From an uncultured Gammaproteobacteria bacterium (GTDB lineage: Bacteria; Pseudomonadota; Gammaproteobacteria; PS1; Pseudothioglobaceae): a stretch of DNA of 64,000 nucleotides. Made by a program: the position numbers and the translations under genes. The stretch spans positions 124,001 to 188,000 of the forward strand of contig CABXIU010000001.1 in NCBI GenBank assembly GCA_902512305.1, given 5' to 3'. Below, piece after piece: positions 1 to 9,279 of the stretch. How positions within the stretch are numbered: position 1 is the first letter of the stretch; each line of letters opens with the position of its first letter. The notes below the pieces were generated by a model. It worked only from the letters and a program-made list of their open reading frames with translations. It was not told the DNA's origin and did no database searches.

Positions 1-143
1 AAAGGTATTAATTTAAGTAATGAATCTTCTGAAGTAGTATTAAGTCCAACAAAGTTAATTTTATCAATTGGAGTAGAATAAGCTTGAGTAGTAAAAAATA
101 AGAAAAGTAGAATAAAGAATTGATTTAAATATTTTTTTTTCAT
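1..143 (-). CDS. POTRA-domain outer-membrane assembly protein, N-terminus (partial)
   Basis: Only the first ~47 codons are in the window; the gene runs off the left edge. Read on the minus strand from an ATG at 143, it opens with three lysines and a long hydrophobic run ending TTQAYS, a Sec signal peptide. The segment that follows (IDKINFVGLNTTSEDSLLKL) has the pattern of the first strand and helix of a POTRA domain, as in BamA and TamA of the Omp85 family. AGG lies 6 nt before the ATG. Omp85 proteins insert beta-barrels into the outer membrane. I cannot tell BamA from TamA from this fragment, and the neighbour (DUF971) does not help. Confidence 0.6.
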   Translation of the reverse strand, partial: MKKKYLNQFFILLFLFFTTQAYSTPIDKINFVGLNTTSEDSLLKLIP

Positions 144-275
144 TTTTTACCTGTATTAGTTAATTTTAAAAAAACTCTAAATACTTTCAGTTTTGTCAGT
201 TCAAATGCAATTTTAACAAAATAACTTAACTAGTTGTTGGAGTAACATTAAATAATGCGTTTGTAGCATGTTTAT

Positions 276-641
276 TTAAATTGACACTTCATGATAGTTT
301 TTATTATCATTATTTTTGTTAACTCTATTGACGTAATCTAGCCATAACTCATCTTTCTTGTTTCCTAAGTGGTATAGGTAGCTCCATGAATAGATACCAG
401 TTGTGTGACCATCACTATAATGAATTGCAATTGCATAGTTCCCCATGGGAGTAAGTGAACTTATAGTTACATCTTGTTTATTTAATTGAAGTGTTTCTTG
501 GCCTGGAACATGACCTCTAACTTCTGCAGAAGGAGAGTAAACTCTCAAATATTCGCTAGTCATCGCAAAATTATTATCTTCAAATGCTACTGTAAGAAGT
601 TTTTTATTTTTACTCAATACAATATTTACTGGAGGATTCAT
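276..641 (-). CDS. DUF971 (GBBH-like N-terminal domain) protein
   Basis: A 121-residue single-domain protein matching the DUF971 family, the fold that forms the N-terminal domain of gamma-butyrobetaine hydroxylase. Recognisable features are LRVYSPSAEVRGH near residue 32, the VTISSLTPMGNYAIAI core and the YSWSYLYHLG end. The catalytic dioxygenase domain is absent, as is normal for stand-alone bacterial members. The last ~25 residues are polar and asparagine-rich. Stand-alone DUF971 proteins have no settled biochemical role; links to iron-sulphur assembly have been proposed for some homologues. It is divergent from dapF, with 83 bp between the two start codons. No clear Shine-Dalgarno precedes the ATG. 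Confidence 0.8.
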   Translation of the reverse strand: MNPPVNIVLSKNKKLLTVAFEDNNFAMTSEYLRVYSPSAEVRGHVPGQETLQLNKQDVTISSLTPMGNYAIAIHYSDGHTTGIYSWSYLYHLGNKKDELWLDYVNRVNKNNDNKNYHEVSI

Positions 642-724
642 TCAAATATAAGTGATTTAATGTAACTAAATTTTAACATAGCACTAATAATAAAAAAACT
701 TATACAAAAGGTTAAAATATAATT

Positions 725-1543
725 ATGATAAATTTTACAAAAATGCATGGTCTTGGTAATGATTTTGTTGTTATGAACAACATAGATGGTGATATTTCAT
801 TATCAACTGAAGAGATTCGTAAGCTTGCCGATCGTCGTTTTGGTATTGGTTTTGATCAATTACTCATGGTTGAAAGTGCAACCTCTAAAGAAGCTAATTT
901 TAGATATGTAATATTTAATGCTGACGGTTCAGAGGTAAGTCAATGTGGCAATGGTGCTAGATGTTTTGCACTCTATCTTCAAAAGAAAAATCTTACATAT
1001 AAAAATACTCTAACTGTTGAAACTAATACTGGCTTATTAACTCTAAATATTAATAGTGATGAATCCGTCGAAGTTGATATGGGAACTCCGAATTTTAAGC
1101 CTTCAAAGATACCTTTAAAATTTGATCAAATATCATCAGAGTACATGGTAGAGGGGCATGAAGTTGGATCATTATCAATTGGAAATCCTCATGCTGTATT
1201 GATACAAGATGAAATCAATAATGTGGAGGAAATTTCCATGAAAATTCAATCTAGCAATCTTTTTCCTGAAGGCGTTAATATTGGTTTTATGAAAGTTTTA
1301 AATAATAAAGAAATACAGCTTAGAGTAGTTGAGAGGGGTGTTGGCGAAACCCTTGCTTGTGGCTCTGGTGCTTGTGCTGCTGTAATTTATGGTGTAAGGA
1401 AAGGAATTCTTGATTCTAAGGTAACTGTTCATTTAAATGGTGGTGATGCAACTGTTGAGTTTGATGGAGAGAGAGTCTTTTTAACTGGCCCTGGAGAGTT
1501 TGTTTATGAGGGCTCTGTCAATCTAAGAAGTGGGGACTCCTAA
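725..1543 (+). CDS. dapF: Diaminopimelate epimerase
   Basis: PLP-independent racemase that converts LL- to meso-diaminopimelate in lysine and peptidoglycan synthesis in the cytosol. Full length at 272 residues (E. coli 274). The two catalytic cysteines are visible: Cys74 in QCGNGARC and Cys212 in ACGSGACA, the two-halves arrangement of this pseudo-symmetric enzyme. The N-terminal FTKMHGLGNDFVV is the family signature. The gene is single on this strand and its last 4 nt overlap the 3' end of the convergent apaH. Confidence 0.97.
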   Translation: MINFTKMHGLGNDFVVMNNIDGDISLSTEEIRKLADRRFGIGFDQLLMVESATSKEANFRYVIFNADGSEVSQCGNGARCFALYLQKKNLTYKNTLTVETNTGLLTLNINSDESVEVDMGTPNFKPSKIPLKFDQISSEYMVEGHEVGSLSIGNPHAVLIQDEINNVEEISMKIQSSNLFPEGVNIGFMKVLNNKEIQLRVVERGVGETLACGSGACAAVIYGVRKGILDSKVTVHLNGGDATVEFDGERVFLTGPGEFVYEGSVNLRSGDS

Positions 1544-2343
1544 GATTCTAATGACCTTTGTGATATTAGCTCTCGATTTGTTAAATCATAAGCTGTAAGC
1601 ATTCCTCCCCATACGCATCCATGATCTAAAGGATAAATGTTCTTTATTTGTATATCTTTGAGTGTTGACCAATGTCCAAAAAAAATCCTTTGATTACTCA
1701 TTATGCGCTCAGAGTGCAAAAACCAAGCTTTATAGCCTTTTGGATTTTTGTCAGTATTAAGCTTGTGATCAAATTCAAGCTCGCCATTTTTTTTGCAAAA
1801 ACGTATGCGCATCAAAGCATTAATTGTATAACGAGACTTTTCATTATTTGTCAGATTATCGCGCCAAGAATTAGGTTTATTGCCGTACATCTGAGATAAA
1901 AAACTAACAACATTATTGGATTGAAGATTATTTTCAACTATTGCACTATTTGAAAAAACATCAGATTTATCCCATTGTGGAGGGACACCGGCATGTACAA
2001 ACAAAGCGTCCTTATAATCAATCGCGAGTGGCCTTTGAAGCAAATAGTCAATTAACTTCGATTTATCACTAGCTTTTAAGATGTCTTGAAAAGTATCTTT
2101 TTTATTAGGCTTCCTATCTGTTAGAGCACACACAAGAAGATGAAAATCATGGTTTCCTAAAACTAAGTCCATATTGTCCTTGTTGGAATAGATAAATCGA
2201 AGGGTCTCTAGCGAATTAGTTCCACGATTAACTACATCTCCTAAAAAGTATAATCGATCTCTATCTATCTTAAAGTTGATTTTTTTGAGAAGAGCTGAAA
2301 GAGTTTTATAGCAACCCTGAACATCTCCAATAGCATAATCCAT
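1540..2343 (-). CDS. apaH: Bis(5'-nucleosyl)-tetraphosphatase, symmetrical
   Basis: Hydrolyses diadenosine tetraphosphate (and, as known in E. coli, removes Np4 RNA caps) to two nucleoside diphosphates. It is a metallophosphatase of 267 residues (E. coli 280). The motifs GDVQG (6-10), GDVVNRG (35-41) and GNHD (63-66) supply the binuclear metal site. It is the last gene of the run pdxA-rsmA-apaG-apaH, the classic gammaproteobacterial order, and starts 7 nt after apaG ends. It is convergent with dapF, overlapping by 4 nt. Confidence 0.95.
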   Translation of the reverse strand: MDYAIGDVQGCYKTLSALLKKINFKIDRDRLYFLGDVVNRGTNSLETLRFIYSNKDNMDLVLGNHDFHLLVCALTDRKPNKKDTFQDILKASDKSKLIDYLLQRPLAIDYKDALFVHAGVPPQWDKSDVFSNSAIVENNLQSNNVVSFLSQMYGNKPNSWRDNLTNNEKSRYTINALMRIRFCKKNGELEFDHKLNTDKNPKGYKAWFLHSERIMSNQRIFFGHWSTLKDIQIKNIYPLDHGCVWGGMLTAYDLTNRELISQRSLES

Positions 2344-2350
2344 TTATCTA

Positions 2351-2728
2351 TTAATGTAACGTACGAGGTTCGCTCAAGGTGAATTCTGGAATATCTGCAT
2401 CAAATCTTTGACCTGAGTCGCTAATCATTCCATAGGAGCCTTTCATAGTGCCTGTTTCAGTATTTATTATTGCTCCAGAGCTGTACTGAAAACTCTCACC
2501 TGGAGATAAATGGGGCTGTTGTCCAATTACCCCTTCTCCAATGACCTCTTCAGTTTGTCCAGATTCGTCCTGGATTAGCCACCGCCTGGTTCTCAGTTGA
2601 GCGCCTACATCTCCATGATTCGTAATGGTAATCGTGTAAGCATATGCATATTGCTTATTTAGAATATCCGACTGGTCATTGAGATAGGTGACTTCAACAT
2701 TAATTTCGATTTTGTTTTTCATAATCAT
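2351..2728 (-). CDS. apaG: ApaG family protein
   Basis: A small beta-sandwich (FN3-like) protein of 125 residues that covers the whole ApaG domain. Diagnostic stretches are YAYTITITNHGDVGAQLRTR and the glycine-rich VIGEGVIGQQPHLSPGESF. Mutants of Salmonella homologues (CorD) affect Co2+/Mg2+ handling, but the molecular activity is not established. The first ATG (2728) lies 29 nt inside rsmA; a second ATG two codons on (2722) would shorten the overlap, and neither has a clear ribosome-binding site. It is probably translationally coupled to rsmA. Confidence 0.93.
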   Translation of the reverse strand: MIMKNKIEINVEVTYLNDQSDILNKQYAYAYTITITNHGDVGAQLRTRRWLIQDESGQTEEVIGEGVIGQQPHLSPGESFQYSSGAIINTETGTMKGSYGMISDSGQRFDADIPEFTLSEPRTLH

Positions 2729-3461
2729 TCATCAGTGTTACAAAGTTTTCAAGGCTTAACATTTCAGCTCTTTGGGATAAATCAATTTGAGTTTGAGACT
2801 GATTTAGAGCTAATTTTAAACAATTTTTTAGTGTTTTTCTTCTATGAGAAAATGCTAATTTAACTATATTTTCAAGGGGTTTTGAGTTTTGAACTAAAGG
2901 ATCTTTTTTTGTTTTTAAATAAAGTATAGCAGATTCAATTTTAGGTTGCGGGTCAAAAGATTCTTTGGGAACTGTAAACATTAACTCAGTATCAAAAAAT
3001 GCTTGAATGATAACACTAATCCTACCATATGACTTACTTCCTGGTGATGCTACAATTCGTTCAACAACCTCTTTTTGAAGCATAAACGTCATATCAACTA
3101 TATTACTTCTAAAGTTGAGTAAATGAAATAATAAAGGGGAAGATATGTTATATGGAAGGTTGCCAACCACTCTAATTTTTGATGAAAATTGATCAAAATC
3201 AAATGTTAGTGCATCTGAATTATAAATTGTTATTTTGTGACTATTCTTGCTGCTAAGAATCGAAATTAAATCACGATCTATTTCAATGACATAAAGATGG
3301 TCAAGATATTCAGCTAGAGGAAATGTTAAAGCTCCTTTGCCAGGACCTATTTCAACAATGATGTCATTACTCTTTGGAGCAATAGTCGAGACAATCTGGT
3401 TGATAACTTGATCGTCAACCAAAAAGTTTTGTCCAAATCTTTTTCTAGGCTTGTGAACCAC
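2700..3461 (-). CDS. rsmA: 16S rRNA (adenine1518-N6/adenine1519-N6)-dimethyltransferase
   Basis: KsgA/RsmA dimethylates A1518 and A1519 in helix 45 of 16S rRNA late in 30S maturation. It has 253 residues (E. coli 273). The N-terminal KRFGQNFLVD signature, the SAM-binding VEIGPGKGALT (about 36-46) and the catalytic NLPY (101-104) are intact. The start overlaps the end of pdxA by 17 nt and the end overlaps apaG by 29 nt, so the three genes form one tightly coupled transcript. Confidence 0.97.
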   Translation of the reverse strand: MVHKPRKRFGQNFLVDDQVINQIVSTIAPKSNDIIVEIGPGKGALTFPLAEYLDHLYVIEIDRDLISILSSKNSHKITIYNSDALTFDFDQFSSKIRVVGNLPYNISSPLLFHLLNFRSNIVDMTFMLQKEVVERIVASPGSKSYGRISVIIQAFFDTELMFTVPKESFDPQPKIESAILYLKTKKDPLVQNSKPLENIVKLAFSHRRKTLKNCLKLALNQSQTQIDLSQRAEMLSLENFVTLMNDYEKQNRN

Positions 3462-4407
3462 TACTACTTATTTTTTCAAAGAAAGATAATGCGCAGTTAA
3501 AGCTCCCTAGGCTGATATTGCCTGTTCCAGCTAGATCTAGTGCTGTTCCATGGTCCACGGAGGTTCTAATAAATGGAAGTCCGAGAGTTATATTAGCTGC
3601 ATTTTTAAAACCACTGGACTTTAAAACTGGCAAGCCTTGATCGTGATACATTGCAAGGACTACATCAATGCCTTTTAAAGATTCAGCTGTAAAGGCGGTA
3701 TCGGCAGGAACTGGCCCAATAAGATTAAAGTCATTATTATTTAAAAGATCAATAACTGGACTAATTATAGTTATTTCTTCATCTCCAAGATATCCGTCTT
3801 CTCCAGCATGAGGATTGAGCCCACAAACCAAGATTTTTGGTTTATTAACGCCTAAAAATTTCGAATTATTATTAATAATAGTAATAACTTCAATGAGTGA
3901 ATCTTTATTAATATTTCTTGGAACGTCTTTAAGTGCAAGATGCGTTGTCGCTAAAGCTACCTTGAGGTTTGAAGTAGCAAGTAACATTACTGTTTTAGGG
4001 GTATCTGATAATTCTGCAAAATACTCTGTATGTCCACTAAATTTAATACCGGCTTCATTAATGACTGCTTTGTTTATTGGTCCGGTAAGAATGCCACTAT
4101 TCTGATTATCTAAACATCTTTTTGTTGCATGTTGTAATAAAGATAAAACATACTCAGCATTATCAGGGTTAAGCTTTCCTGGTAAAACTTTTGTCTTGGC
4201 TTTAATTGGAAAGATAAATAATTCTCCTGCATTTTTTGTGGGCTTCTCGGTTAAAGAAAGAGGTAATTTAAGTGTTTTTGCTCTACTTATTAAAACGTCT
4301 GGATCACAATAAACTTGCAAATCTTTAGTTCTTTCTTTTTGGGCATGCAAAATTGCTATATCGGGTCCAATTCCAGATGGTTCGCCTGAAGTAAATGCAA
4401 TTGACAT
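3445..4407 (-). CDS. pdxA: 4-hydroxythreonine-4-phosphate dehydrogenase
   Basis: NAD-dependent oxidation and decarboxylation of 4-phosphohydroxy-L-threonine in the DXP-dependent pyridoxal-phosphate pathway. It has 320 residues (usual ~330). The N-terminal TSGEPSGIGPDI, the metal-binding histidines in SGHTEYFAEL, YHDQGLPVLK and SVDHGTALDLAG are all present. The product feeds PdxJ, whose gene is at 35267 in this window. It heads pdxA-rsmA-apaG-apaH and begins 4 nt after the DUF2177 gene, with which it may be cotranscribed. Confidence 0.97.
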   Translation of the reverse strand: MSIAFTSGEPSGIGPDIAILHAQKERTKDLQVYCDPDVLISRAKTLKLPLSLTEKPTKNAGELFIFPIKAKTKVLPGKLNPDNAEYVLSLLQHATKRCLDNQNSGILTGPINKAVINEAGIKFSGHTEYFAELSDTPKTVMLLATSNLKVALATTHLALKDVPRNINKDSLIEVITIINNNSKFLGVNKPKILVCGLNPHAGEDGYLGDEEITIISPVIDLLNNNDFNLIGPVPADTAFTAESLKGIDVVLAMYHDQGLPVLKSSGFKNAANITLGLPFIRTSVDHGTALDLAGTGNISLGSFNCALSFFEKISSSGSQA

Positions 4408-4411
4408 ATAT

Positions 4412-4810
4412 TTAGTCTAGCTTATTAATTGTAAGAATGGTCAAAGTGGCTACAGAGCCAGAGAGAAACATACCCCAAAGAATGTCAGCAATAACAAGTT
4501 TTAGACTGAAAATATTCATGGATGCATAGACTGTTAAATCATAAGTTCCGTAGGTGACTAGGCCAAAAAAAGCACCAATTAAAAATACATTAAAAAGTGA
4601 ATTATCTTGATTCGGATTAATGACAAAAAATATTAAACCAAGCAAAAAAATTACATAAAAAATTAGTGCCGGTGGAATCTTCAGTTCCATAAGTGCTGCA
4701 ACCTCTTGTTTGTACATAGGTGTGGCAACAAAATAAATCCAAAAAACATCAATAATGAAGAAAAAGAGAAGTGCAATAAAGAATGTTTTAATCATAATAT
4801 TAGATTGCAT
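4412..4810 (-). CDS. DUF2177 family membrane protein
   Basis: An inner-membrane protein of 132 residues with four predicted helices (roughly 8-28, 44-62, 69-88, 103-125). It matches the DUF2177 family through FFIIDVFWIYFVATPMYK and the GxFFGLVTYGTYDLTVYA segment. Its function is unknown. Two start choices exist: the ATG at 4810, or the methionine at residue 6 just before IKTFF. It sits 4 nt upstream of pdxA in the same direction, so it is probably in the same operon, although DUF2177 has no known link to pyridoxal synthesis. Confidence 0.8.
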   Translation of the reverse strand: MQSNIMIKTFFIALLFFFIIDVFWIYFVATPMYKQEVAALMELKIPPALIFYVIFLLGLIFFVINPNQDNSLFNVFLIGAFFGLVTYGTYDLTVYASMNIFSLKLVIADILWGMFLSGSVATLTILTINKLD

Positions 4811-4860
4811 TTAGGTTGTAATATAGGGCTATTTTATCAATGATAAGTCAAAAGCAAGAT

Positions 4861-5808
4861 TTAATTTACTAGCTCACCCTTAGCTTGAAGGTCTGCGTGA
4901 TACGAGGATCTAACCATTGGGCCGCTTGCAACTTGTGAAAAGCCAAGTTCTTTTGCTATTGTTTTATATTCTTCAAATTGTTTTGGGGTTATATATTCTT
5001 CAACAGTCAAATGGTGTCGACTTGGTTGTAAATATTGACCTAGTGTGAGCATATCAACTTTGTGACTCCTGAGGTCATTAAGAACATTAATCACCTGTTT
5101 TTGTGTCTCCCCAACTCCTAGCATTAATCCAGATTTAGTTTTAACGTGAGGATGCTTTTCTTTAAAATTATTGAGTAGCTCAAGAGATTGCTGATAATCT
5201 GAACCAGGTCTGACTTTAGGATAAAGGCTAGGCACAGTCTCCAGATTATGATTGAATACGTCAGGTGGGCAATCATGAAAAATATCTAATGCTTTTTTAA
5301 CTCGACCTCTAAAATCAGGGGTCAAAATTTCAATTTTTACACTTGGTGTTTTTTGTCTAATTTCATCGATACAAGCCTTGAAGTGACTGGCTCCACCATC
5401 TCTAAGGTCATCGCGATCAACAGAGGTTATTACAACATATCTTAAAGACATTTTTGAGATAGTTTTGGCGAGATGTTGAGGTTCATTTATATCTAATGGA
5501 TTAGGCCTTCCATGTGCAACATCACAAAATGGACATCTTCTTGTGCATATTTGACCCATAATCATAAAGGTTGCTGTTCCATGATTAAAGCACTCACTTA
5601 GGTTGGGGCATTGAGCTTCTTCACATACAGTAAAAAGATCTTGACTTCTAAGTGTTTTTTTAAGTTCGTTGACCTTACTGGAGTTAGTATGTCTAATTCT
5701 TATCCATTCAGGTTTTTTTAAAGGAGTTCTTTTAGAATCAGGCTTTATCCTAAGTCGACTAATTTTAGATTCACCTTTAAGTGCTTTGATTTCAAGCTCT
5801 TGTAACAT
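4861..5808 (-). CDS. lipA: Lipoyl synthase
   Basis: Radical-SAM enzyme that inserts two sulphur atoms into octanoyl groups on lipoyl domains. It has 315 residues, the usual size. The auxiliary 4Fe-4S cluster ligands are Cys62, Cys67 and Cys73, and the radical-SAM cluster ligands are Cys88, Cys92 and Cys95 (CTRRCPFC). The C-terminal [10 protein letters not shown] contains the conserved serine that ligates the auxiliary cluster. The partner octanoyltransferase gene lipB lies about 3.6 kb away at 9396, separated by the serine genes, instead of directly next to lipA. Confidence 0.97.
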   Translation of the reverse strand: MLQELEIKALKGESKISRLRIKPDSKRTPLKKPEWIRIRHTNSSKVNELKKTLRSQDLFTVCEEAQCPNLSECFNHGTATFMIMGQICTRRCPFCDVAHGRPNPLDINEPQHLAKTISKMSLRYVVITSVDRDDLRDGGASHFKACIDEIRQKTPSVKIEILTPDFRGRVKKALDIFHDCPPDVFNHNLETVPSLYPKVRPGSDYQQSLELLNNFKEKHPHVKTKSGLMLGVGETQKQVINVLNDLRSHKVDMLTLGQYLQPSRHHLTVEEYITPKQFEEYKTIAKELGFSQVASGPMVRSSYHADLQAKGELVN

Positions 5809-5957
5809 AGTTAATCAAATACTGTAATAGTTAATGTTGAATGCCAGAAGTACTGATGGCATTATCCATTAGATTAAGTATTTTTGTGAGCTTTAAATCA
5901 CTTAAAAAATTTCACTAAATACACAAACAACTTAATTTTAAACGATTAAAAAAAATG

Positions 5958-6893
5958 CTATACAGTATGAATTGAAGTTCCATCTAACAAGTAATTACTA
6001 ACCTGGTTAGCTGCCATTTCAGCAACTACAATTGATGCTTCTGCAGTCGAGGCAGCGATATGAGGTGTTAATATCACTTTAGGATTATTAAATAAAACGT
6101 TTTCTTTAGCAGGCTCATTTGAATATACGTCTATTGCTGCTCCAGCAATCAAGCCTTCATTTAAGGCGTCATTTAAGTCATTTTCATCAACAATATTGCC
6201 ACGTGCCGCATTGATGATTAAAGCCGAAGGTTTAATTTTTTCGTAATGCTCTTTGCTTAGTAGAGGCTTACCATTTGCAGCTGCTTTTCCATGAAAACTA
6301 ATAATGTCACTTGTGCTGATGAGTTCTTCAAAACTAACATTTTTCACATGTGGAAAATCTGCTTGTCTCGATTCTAATGATTTAGAATAAACTAAGACAT
6401 TTACATCAAAACCTTTGACCAAATTACTCAGTCTGGCTCCTACGTTTCCAAAACCAACGATACCAAGGGTTTTTTTAGAAAGCTCGTTGCCTTTAATGGC
6501 TTTTTTCTGCCATTCTCCTCTATGAGTAGTTTGATCTGCAAAAGGGATTTTTCTTAATGCCGCCATAATTAAGGCAAACGCATGTTCCGCTGTTGCATTG
6601 GTGTTGCCGCCTGGCGTGTTCATTACAACCACACCGTTTTCTTTTGCTGTAACTAGATCGATATTGTCTACACCTGCACCAGCTCTAGCGATGGCTTTTA
6701 GTTTTGTAGCAGCTCCAAGAATATTTTTGGTCACAGTAGTGGCTGATCTAACAAGCAATCCATCGTATTCAGGAATAATTTTAATCAGCTCCTCCTCAGA
6801 TAAACCTGTTATTACATCAACTGAAATATTTTTTTCTTCAAATATTTGCTCCGCAACGTTGCTCATTGCATCTGAAATAAGTACTTTAAACAT
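5958..6893 (-). CDS. serA: D-3-phosphoglycerate dehydrogenase (short form)
   Basis: First step of serine synthesis: 3-phosphoglycerate to 3-phosphohydroxypyruvate with NAD. It is a D-isomer-specific 2-hydroxyacid dehydrogenase with the Rossmann motif GIVGFGNVGARL (144-155) and catalytic Arg231, Glu260 and His278. At 311 residues it stops after the catalytic and nucleotide domains, so it lacks the ACT or ASB regulatory domains of E. coli (410) or Mycobacterium (~530) SerA and is probably not inhibited by serine through an ACT domain. It overlaps serC by 8 nt, which supports SerA over other family members. Confidence 0.9.
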   Translation of the reverse strand: MFKVLISDAMSNVAEQIFEEKNISVDVITGLSEEELIKIIPEYDGLLVRSATTVTKNILGAATKLKAIARAGAGVDNIDLVTAKENGVVVMNTPGGNTNATAEHAFALIMAALRKIPFADQTTHRGEWQKKAIKGNELSKKTLGIVGFGNVGARLSNLVKGFDVNVLVYSKSLESRQADFPHVKNVSFEELISTSDIISFHGKAAANGKPLLSKEHYEKIKPSALIINAARGNIVDENDLNDALNEGLIAGAAIDVYSNEPAKENVLFNNPKVILTPHIAASTAEASIVVAEMAANQVSNYLLDGTSIHTV

Positions 6894-8043
6894 AATTTGA
6901 CCTCACTTTTTGATACGCCCAATCTATCCAAGGAAGTAGTTTCTTTACATCATCCGGCTCAACAGTACTTCCACCCCAAACTCTAAAGGATGGTGGTGCT
7001 TTTGCATAAGAATTAATATCAAAAGCTACTTCTTCTTCCATCAATAAACTAATGATCTCTTTCATTATTTCTTTTTGTTGCTTTTCATCCTTTTCAACAA
7101 ACCAATTTTCACTAATTTTAAAGGTAATACTTGTATTTGATCTTAAATCAGGGTCTTTGGATAAAAATTCCACCCAATTTGTGTTATTTATCCAATTTTC
7201 TATAGTATTAAATGATTCTTCCGATCTATTAATTAAAGCATCAAGGCCGCCAATATCTTCAGCCCAATTTAATACATCAATAGCATCTTCAACGCAAAGC
7301 ATTGAGGGAGTATTAATAGTGCTACCTTCAAAAATTCCTGATATAAATTTCTTTTTAGATGCCATTCGAAAAACTTTTGGAATAGGCCATGTTGGCTGGT
7401 GACTTTCTAATCTTTCAACTGCTCTTGGAGATAATGCAATCATTCCATGGGCAGCTTCTCCGCCGAGTGCTTTTTGCCATGACCAAGTAATAACATCACA
7501 TTTATCATAATCAATAGGCATTGCAAAAACTGCAGAAGTGGCATCACATATTGTAAGTCCTTCTCTATTGTCAGGTATCCAGTCACCATTAGGAACTTTA
7601 ATTCCTGAAGTAGTTCCATTCCATGTAAAAATGACATCTCTAGAAAAATCAACTTTACTTAAATCTGGTAATTCTCCATAAGGGGCCAAATGAACGTTTT
7701 TATCTTCAATTTTCAATTCATCTGTAATGTCTAGAAGCCAGTCTCTACCAAAATTTTCCCAAGCAAGAATATCAATACCTCGATTACCAAGCAAACACCA
7801 CATTGCAGCCTCTAATGCTCCAGTATCAGAACCAGGCATAATTCCTACATGATAGTCATCAGGAAGACCAAGAATTGACTTAGATTTATTAATTACTTCT
7901 TTTAACTTATCTTTACATTTTGGTGTCCTGTGAGACCTGCCTAATAAAGCTCCCTCTAGATTATTTATTGACCAATTAGGTCTTTTTGAACAAGGGCCAC
8001 TTGAAAAATTAGGGTTATCTGGTCTGATATCTGGCAAATTCAT
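6886..8043 (-). CDS. serC: Phosphoserine aminotransferase, Methanosarcina/alphaproteobacterial type
   Basis: PLP aminotransferase that converts 3-phosphohydroxypyruvate to phosphoserine; SerC also serves 4-phosphohydroxythreonine formation for vitamin B6. It has 385 residues. The start PDIRPDNPNFSSGPCSKRP and GRSHRTP mark the divergent SerC subfamily found in methanogens and alphaproteobacteria, unlike the ~360-residue E. coli type that opens with IYNFSAGP. The PLP lysine is Lys191 in WSWQKALGGEAAHG. It lies between DUF1015 (3 nt gap) and serA (8 nt overlap). The subtype suggests ancestral transfer of the serCA-DUF1015 block. Confidence 0.93.
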   Translation of the reverse strand: MNLPDIRPDNPNFSSGPCSKRPNWSINNLEGALLGRSHRTPKCKDKLKEVINKSKSILGLPDDYHVGIMPGSDTGALEAAMWCLLGNRGIDILAWENFGRDWLLDITDELKIEDKNVHLAPYGELPDLSKVDFSRDVIFTWNGTTSGIKVPNGDWIPDNREGLTICDATSAVFAMPIDYDKCDVITWSWQKALGGEAAHGMIALSPRAVERLESHQPTWPIPKVFRMASKKKFISGIFEGSTINTPSMLCVEDAIDVLNWAEDIGGLDALINRSEESFNTIENWINNTNWVEFLSKDPDLRSNTSITFKISENWFVEKDEKQQKEIMKEIISLLMEEEVAFDINSYAKAPPSFRVWGGSTVEPDDVKKLLPWIDWAYQKVRSNYV

Positions 8044-8046
8044 TAG

Positions 8047-9279
8047 TTAATTCTCCTGGTTAAATTCATATACGACAAGGCCGTCCAAAGGCTTAGGATC
8101 GAACCATGTTGATTTAGGCGGCATAGTTAAATTATTGTCCGCCACTCTCATAACTTCATCAATGTGAGAAGGAAAGATTGAAAATGCTACACTGTCATTG
8201 TTTTCATTTACTTTTTTTTCTAGTGCAGTTAATCCATGGCAGCCTGCAATAAATCTAATCCTCTCATCATTATTAATATCCTTGATGCCTAATATAGGTA
8301 TTAAGCAGAAATTATTGATTATGTTAATATCCAATAAAGATAAAATATCATTTTCATTAGGAATATTGCCGATAAACTCCAGTGAATACCAATTGCCAAG
8401 ATGATACATACCAAATTGTCTATTGCTTTGAGGCTTAACAGCAGTGTCGCTGATTGTAACTTTAAAATTTTCTTTGAGCTTATCTAAAAAATCATGTTCT
8501 GAAAGACCATTTAAATCTTTAATCACTCTATTGTAATCAAATATTTTTGACTGTTCTGCTGGAAAGGCAGCTACCATAACCCCATCACAGTTTCTATTTC
8601 GATCGCTTTGAGAGCCATATTTTTTATAAGTTTGAGAGATGATATTCATGGCCCCCATTCTATGATGGCCATCTGCAATATATAAAGAGTTAATGGATCT
8701 TAGTTGTTTAGAAATTATTTCAATATCTTTAGAATCACTTATGCACCAAAGTTTGTGAACAGAATGATCAAAAGATTCAATGTCATAATGAGGTTCTAGC
8801 GAAGTAAAACTTTCTAATAATTGCTTAATATTTTTATCATCTGGGTAAGACATATAAATTGGACCGATTTGAGTTTCAATGTTAATCATCTGGTCAGCTC
8901 TTTCATTCATTCTTTTTTCAAGCGTATTTTCATGTCCTTTAATCTTATTGGATAAAAAATCATCAATATTGGCTAAAGCTAGAAATCCTAATTGAGTATG
9001 ATCTCCTTGTGAAATCTGATAAATATAAAAAGACAATCTATCATCTTGTTTTATAACTTCATTCTTCTTCATTTCATTGAAATGATTTTTAGCCGCAAGC
9101 AAAGTCTCAGATTCTTTTAGTTGTCCAACAGGGTTTAAAACTTTTAAATAATTCCAGTAATTTTTGTTGGATATTGAATCAATATTTTCTTCAGACAAGT
9201 GATCTGTTGAGGAGGCAATAATGTTTATAGCTTCCTCATTATATGGTCTAGTTCCTTTGAATGGTTTTAGTGAAACCAT
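8047..9279 (-). CDS. DUF1015 family protein (HTH-like hydrolase-type, serine operon)
   Basis: A 410-residue protein of the DUF1015 family. Visible family landmarks are the N-terminal LKPFKGTRPYNE, SFYIYQISQGDHTQLGFLA, the ADGHHRMGAMN motif near residue 203 and the C-terminal MPPKSTWFDPKPLDGLVVYEF. DUF1015 genes are recurrently found next to serA/serC in diverse bacteria and archaea, which ties it to serine metabolism by context, but its reaction is not established. It is first in the DUF1015-serC-serA transcript; the AGAGAGA about 10 nt upstream of the ATG may be the ribosome site. Confidence 0.85.
   Translation of the reverse strand: MVSLKPFKGTRPYNEEAINIIASSTDHLSEENIDSISNKNYWNYLKVLNPVGQLKESETLLAAKNHFNEMKKNEVIKQDDRLSFYIYQISQGDHTQLGFLALANIDDFLSNKIKGHENTLEKRMNERADQMINIETQIGPIYMSYPDDKNIKQLLESFTSLEPHYDIESFDHSVHKLWCISDSKDIEIISKQLRSINSLYIADGHHRMGAMNIISQTYKKYGSQSDRNRNCDGVMVAAFPAEQSKIFDYNRVIKDLNGLSEHDFLDKLKENFKVTISDTAVKPQSNRQFGMYHLGNWYSLEFIGNIPNENDILSLLDINIINNFCLIPILGIKDINNDERIRFIAGCHGLTALEKKVNENNDSVAFSIFPSHIDEVMRVADNNLTMPPKSTWFDPKPLDGLVVYEFNQEN

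Noticed and set aside
1672-1899. Open frame of 75 codons on the plus strand
   Set aside because: Antisense to apaH, no family, codon pattern is that of the opposite strand. Similar antisense frames (for example 3815-4105, 6598-6900, 7052-7402, 15796-15984, 18802-19098, 28392-28652, 29713-30039, 35223-35528, 63614-63886) were left out for the same reason.
5840-5870. 7-bp inverted repeat between lipA and serA (AATGCCA/TGGCATT)
   Set aside because: Short arms and no T-tract; not above what such AT-rich gaps give, so not called a terminator or operator.
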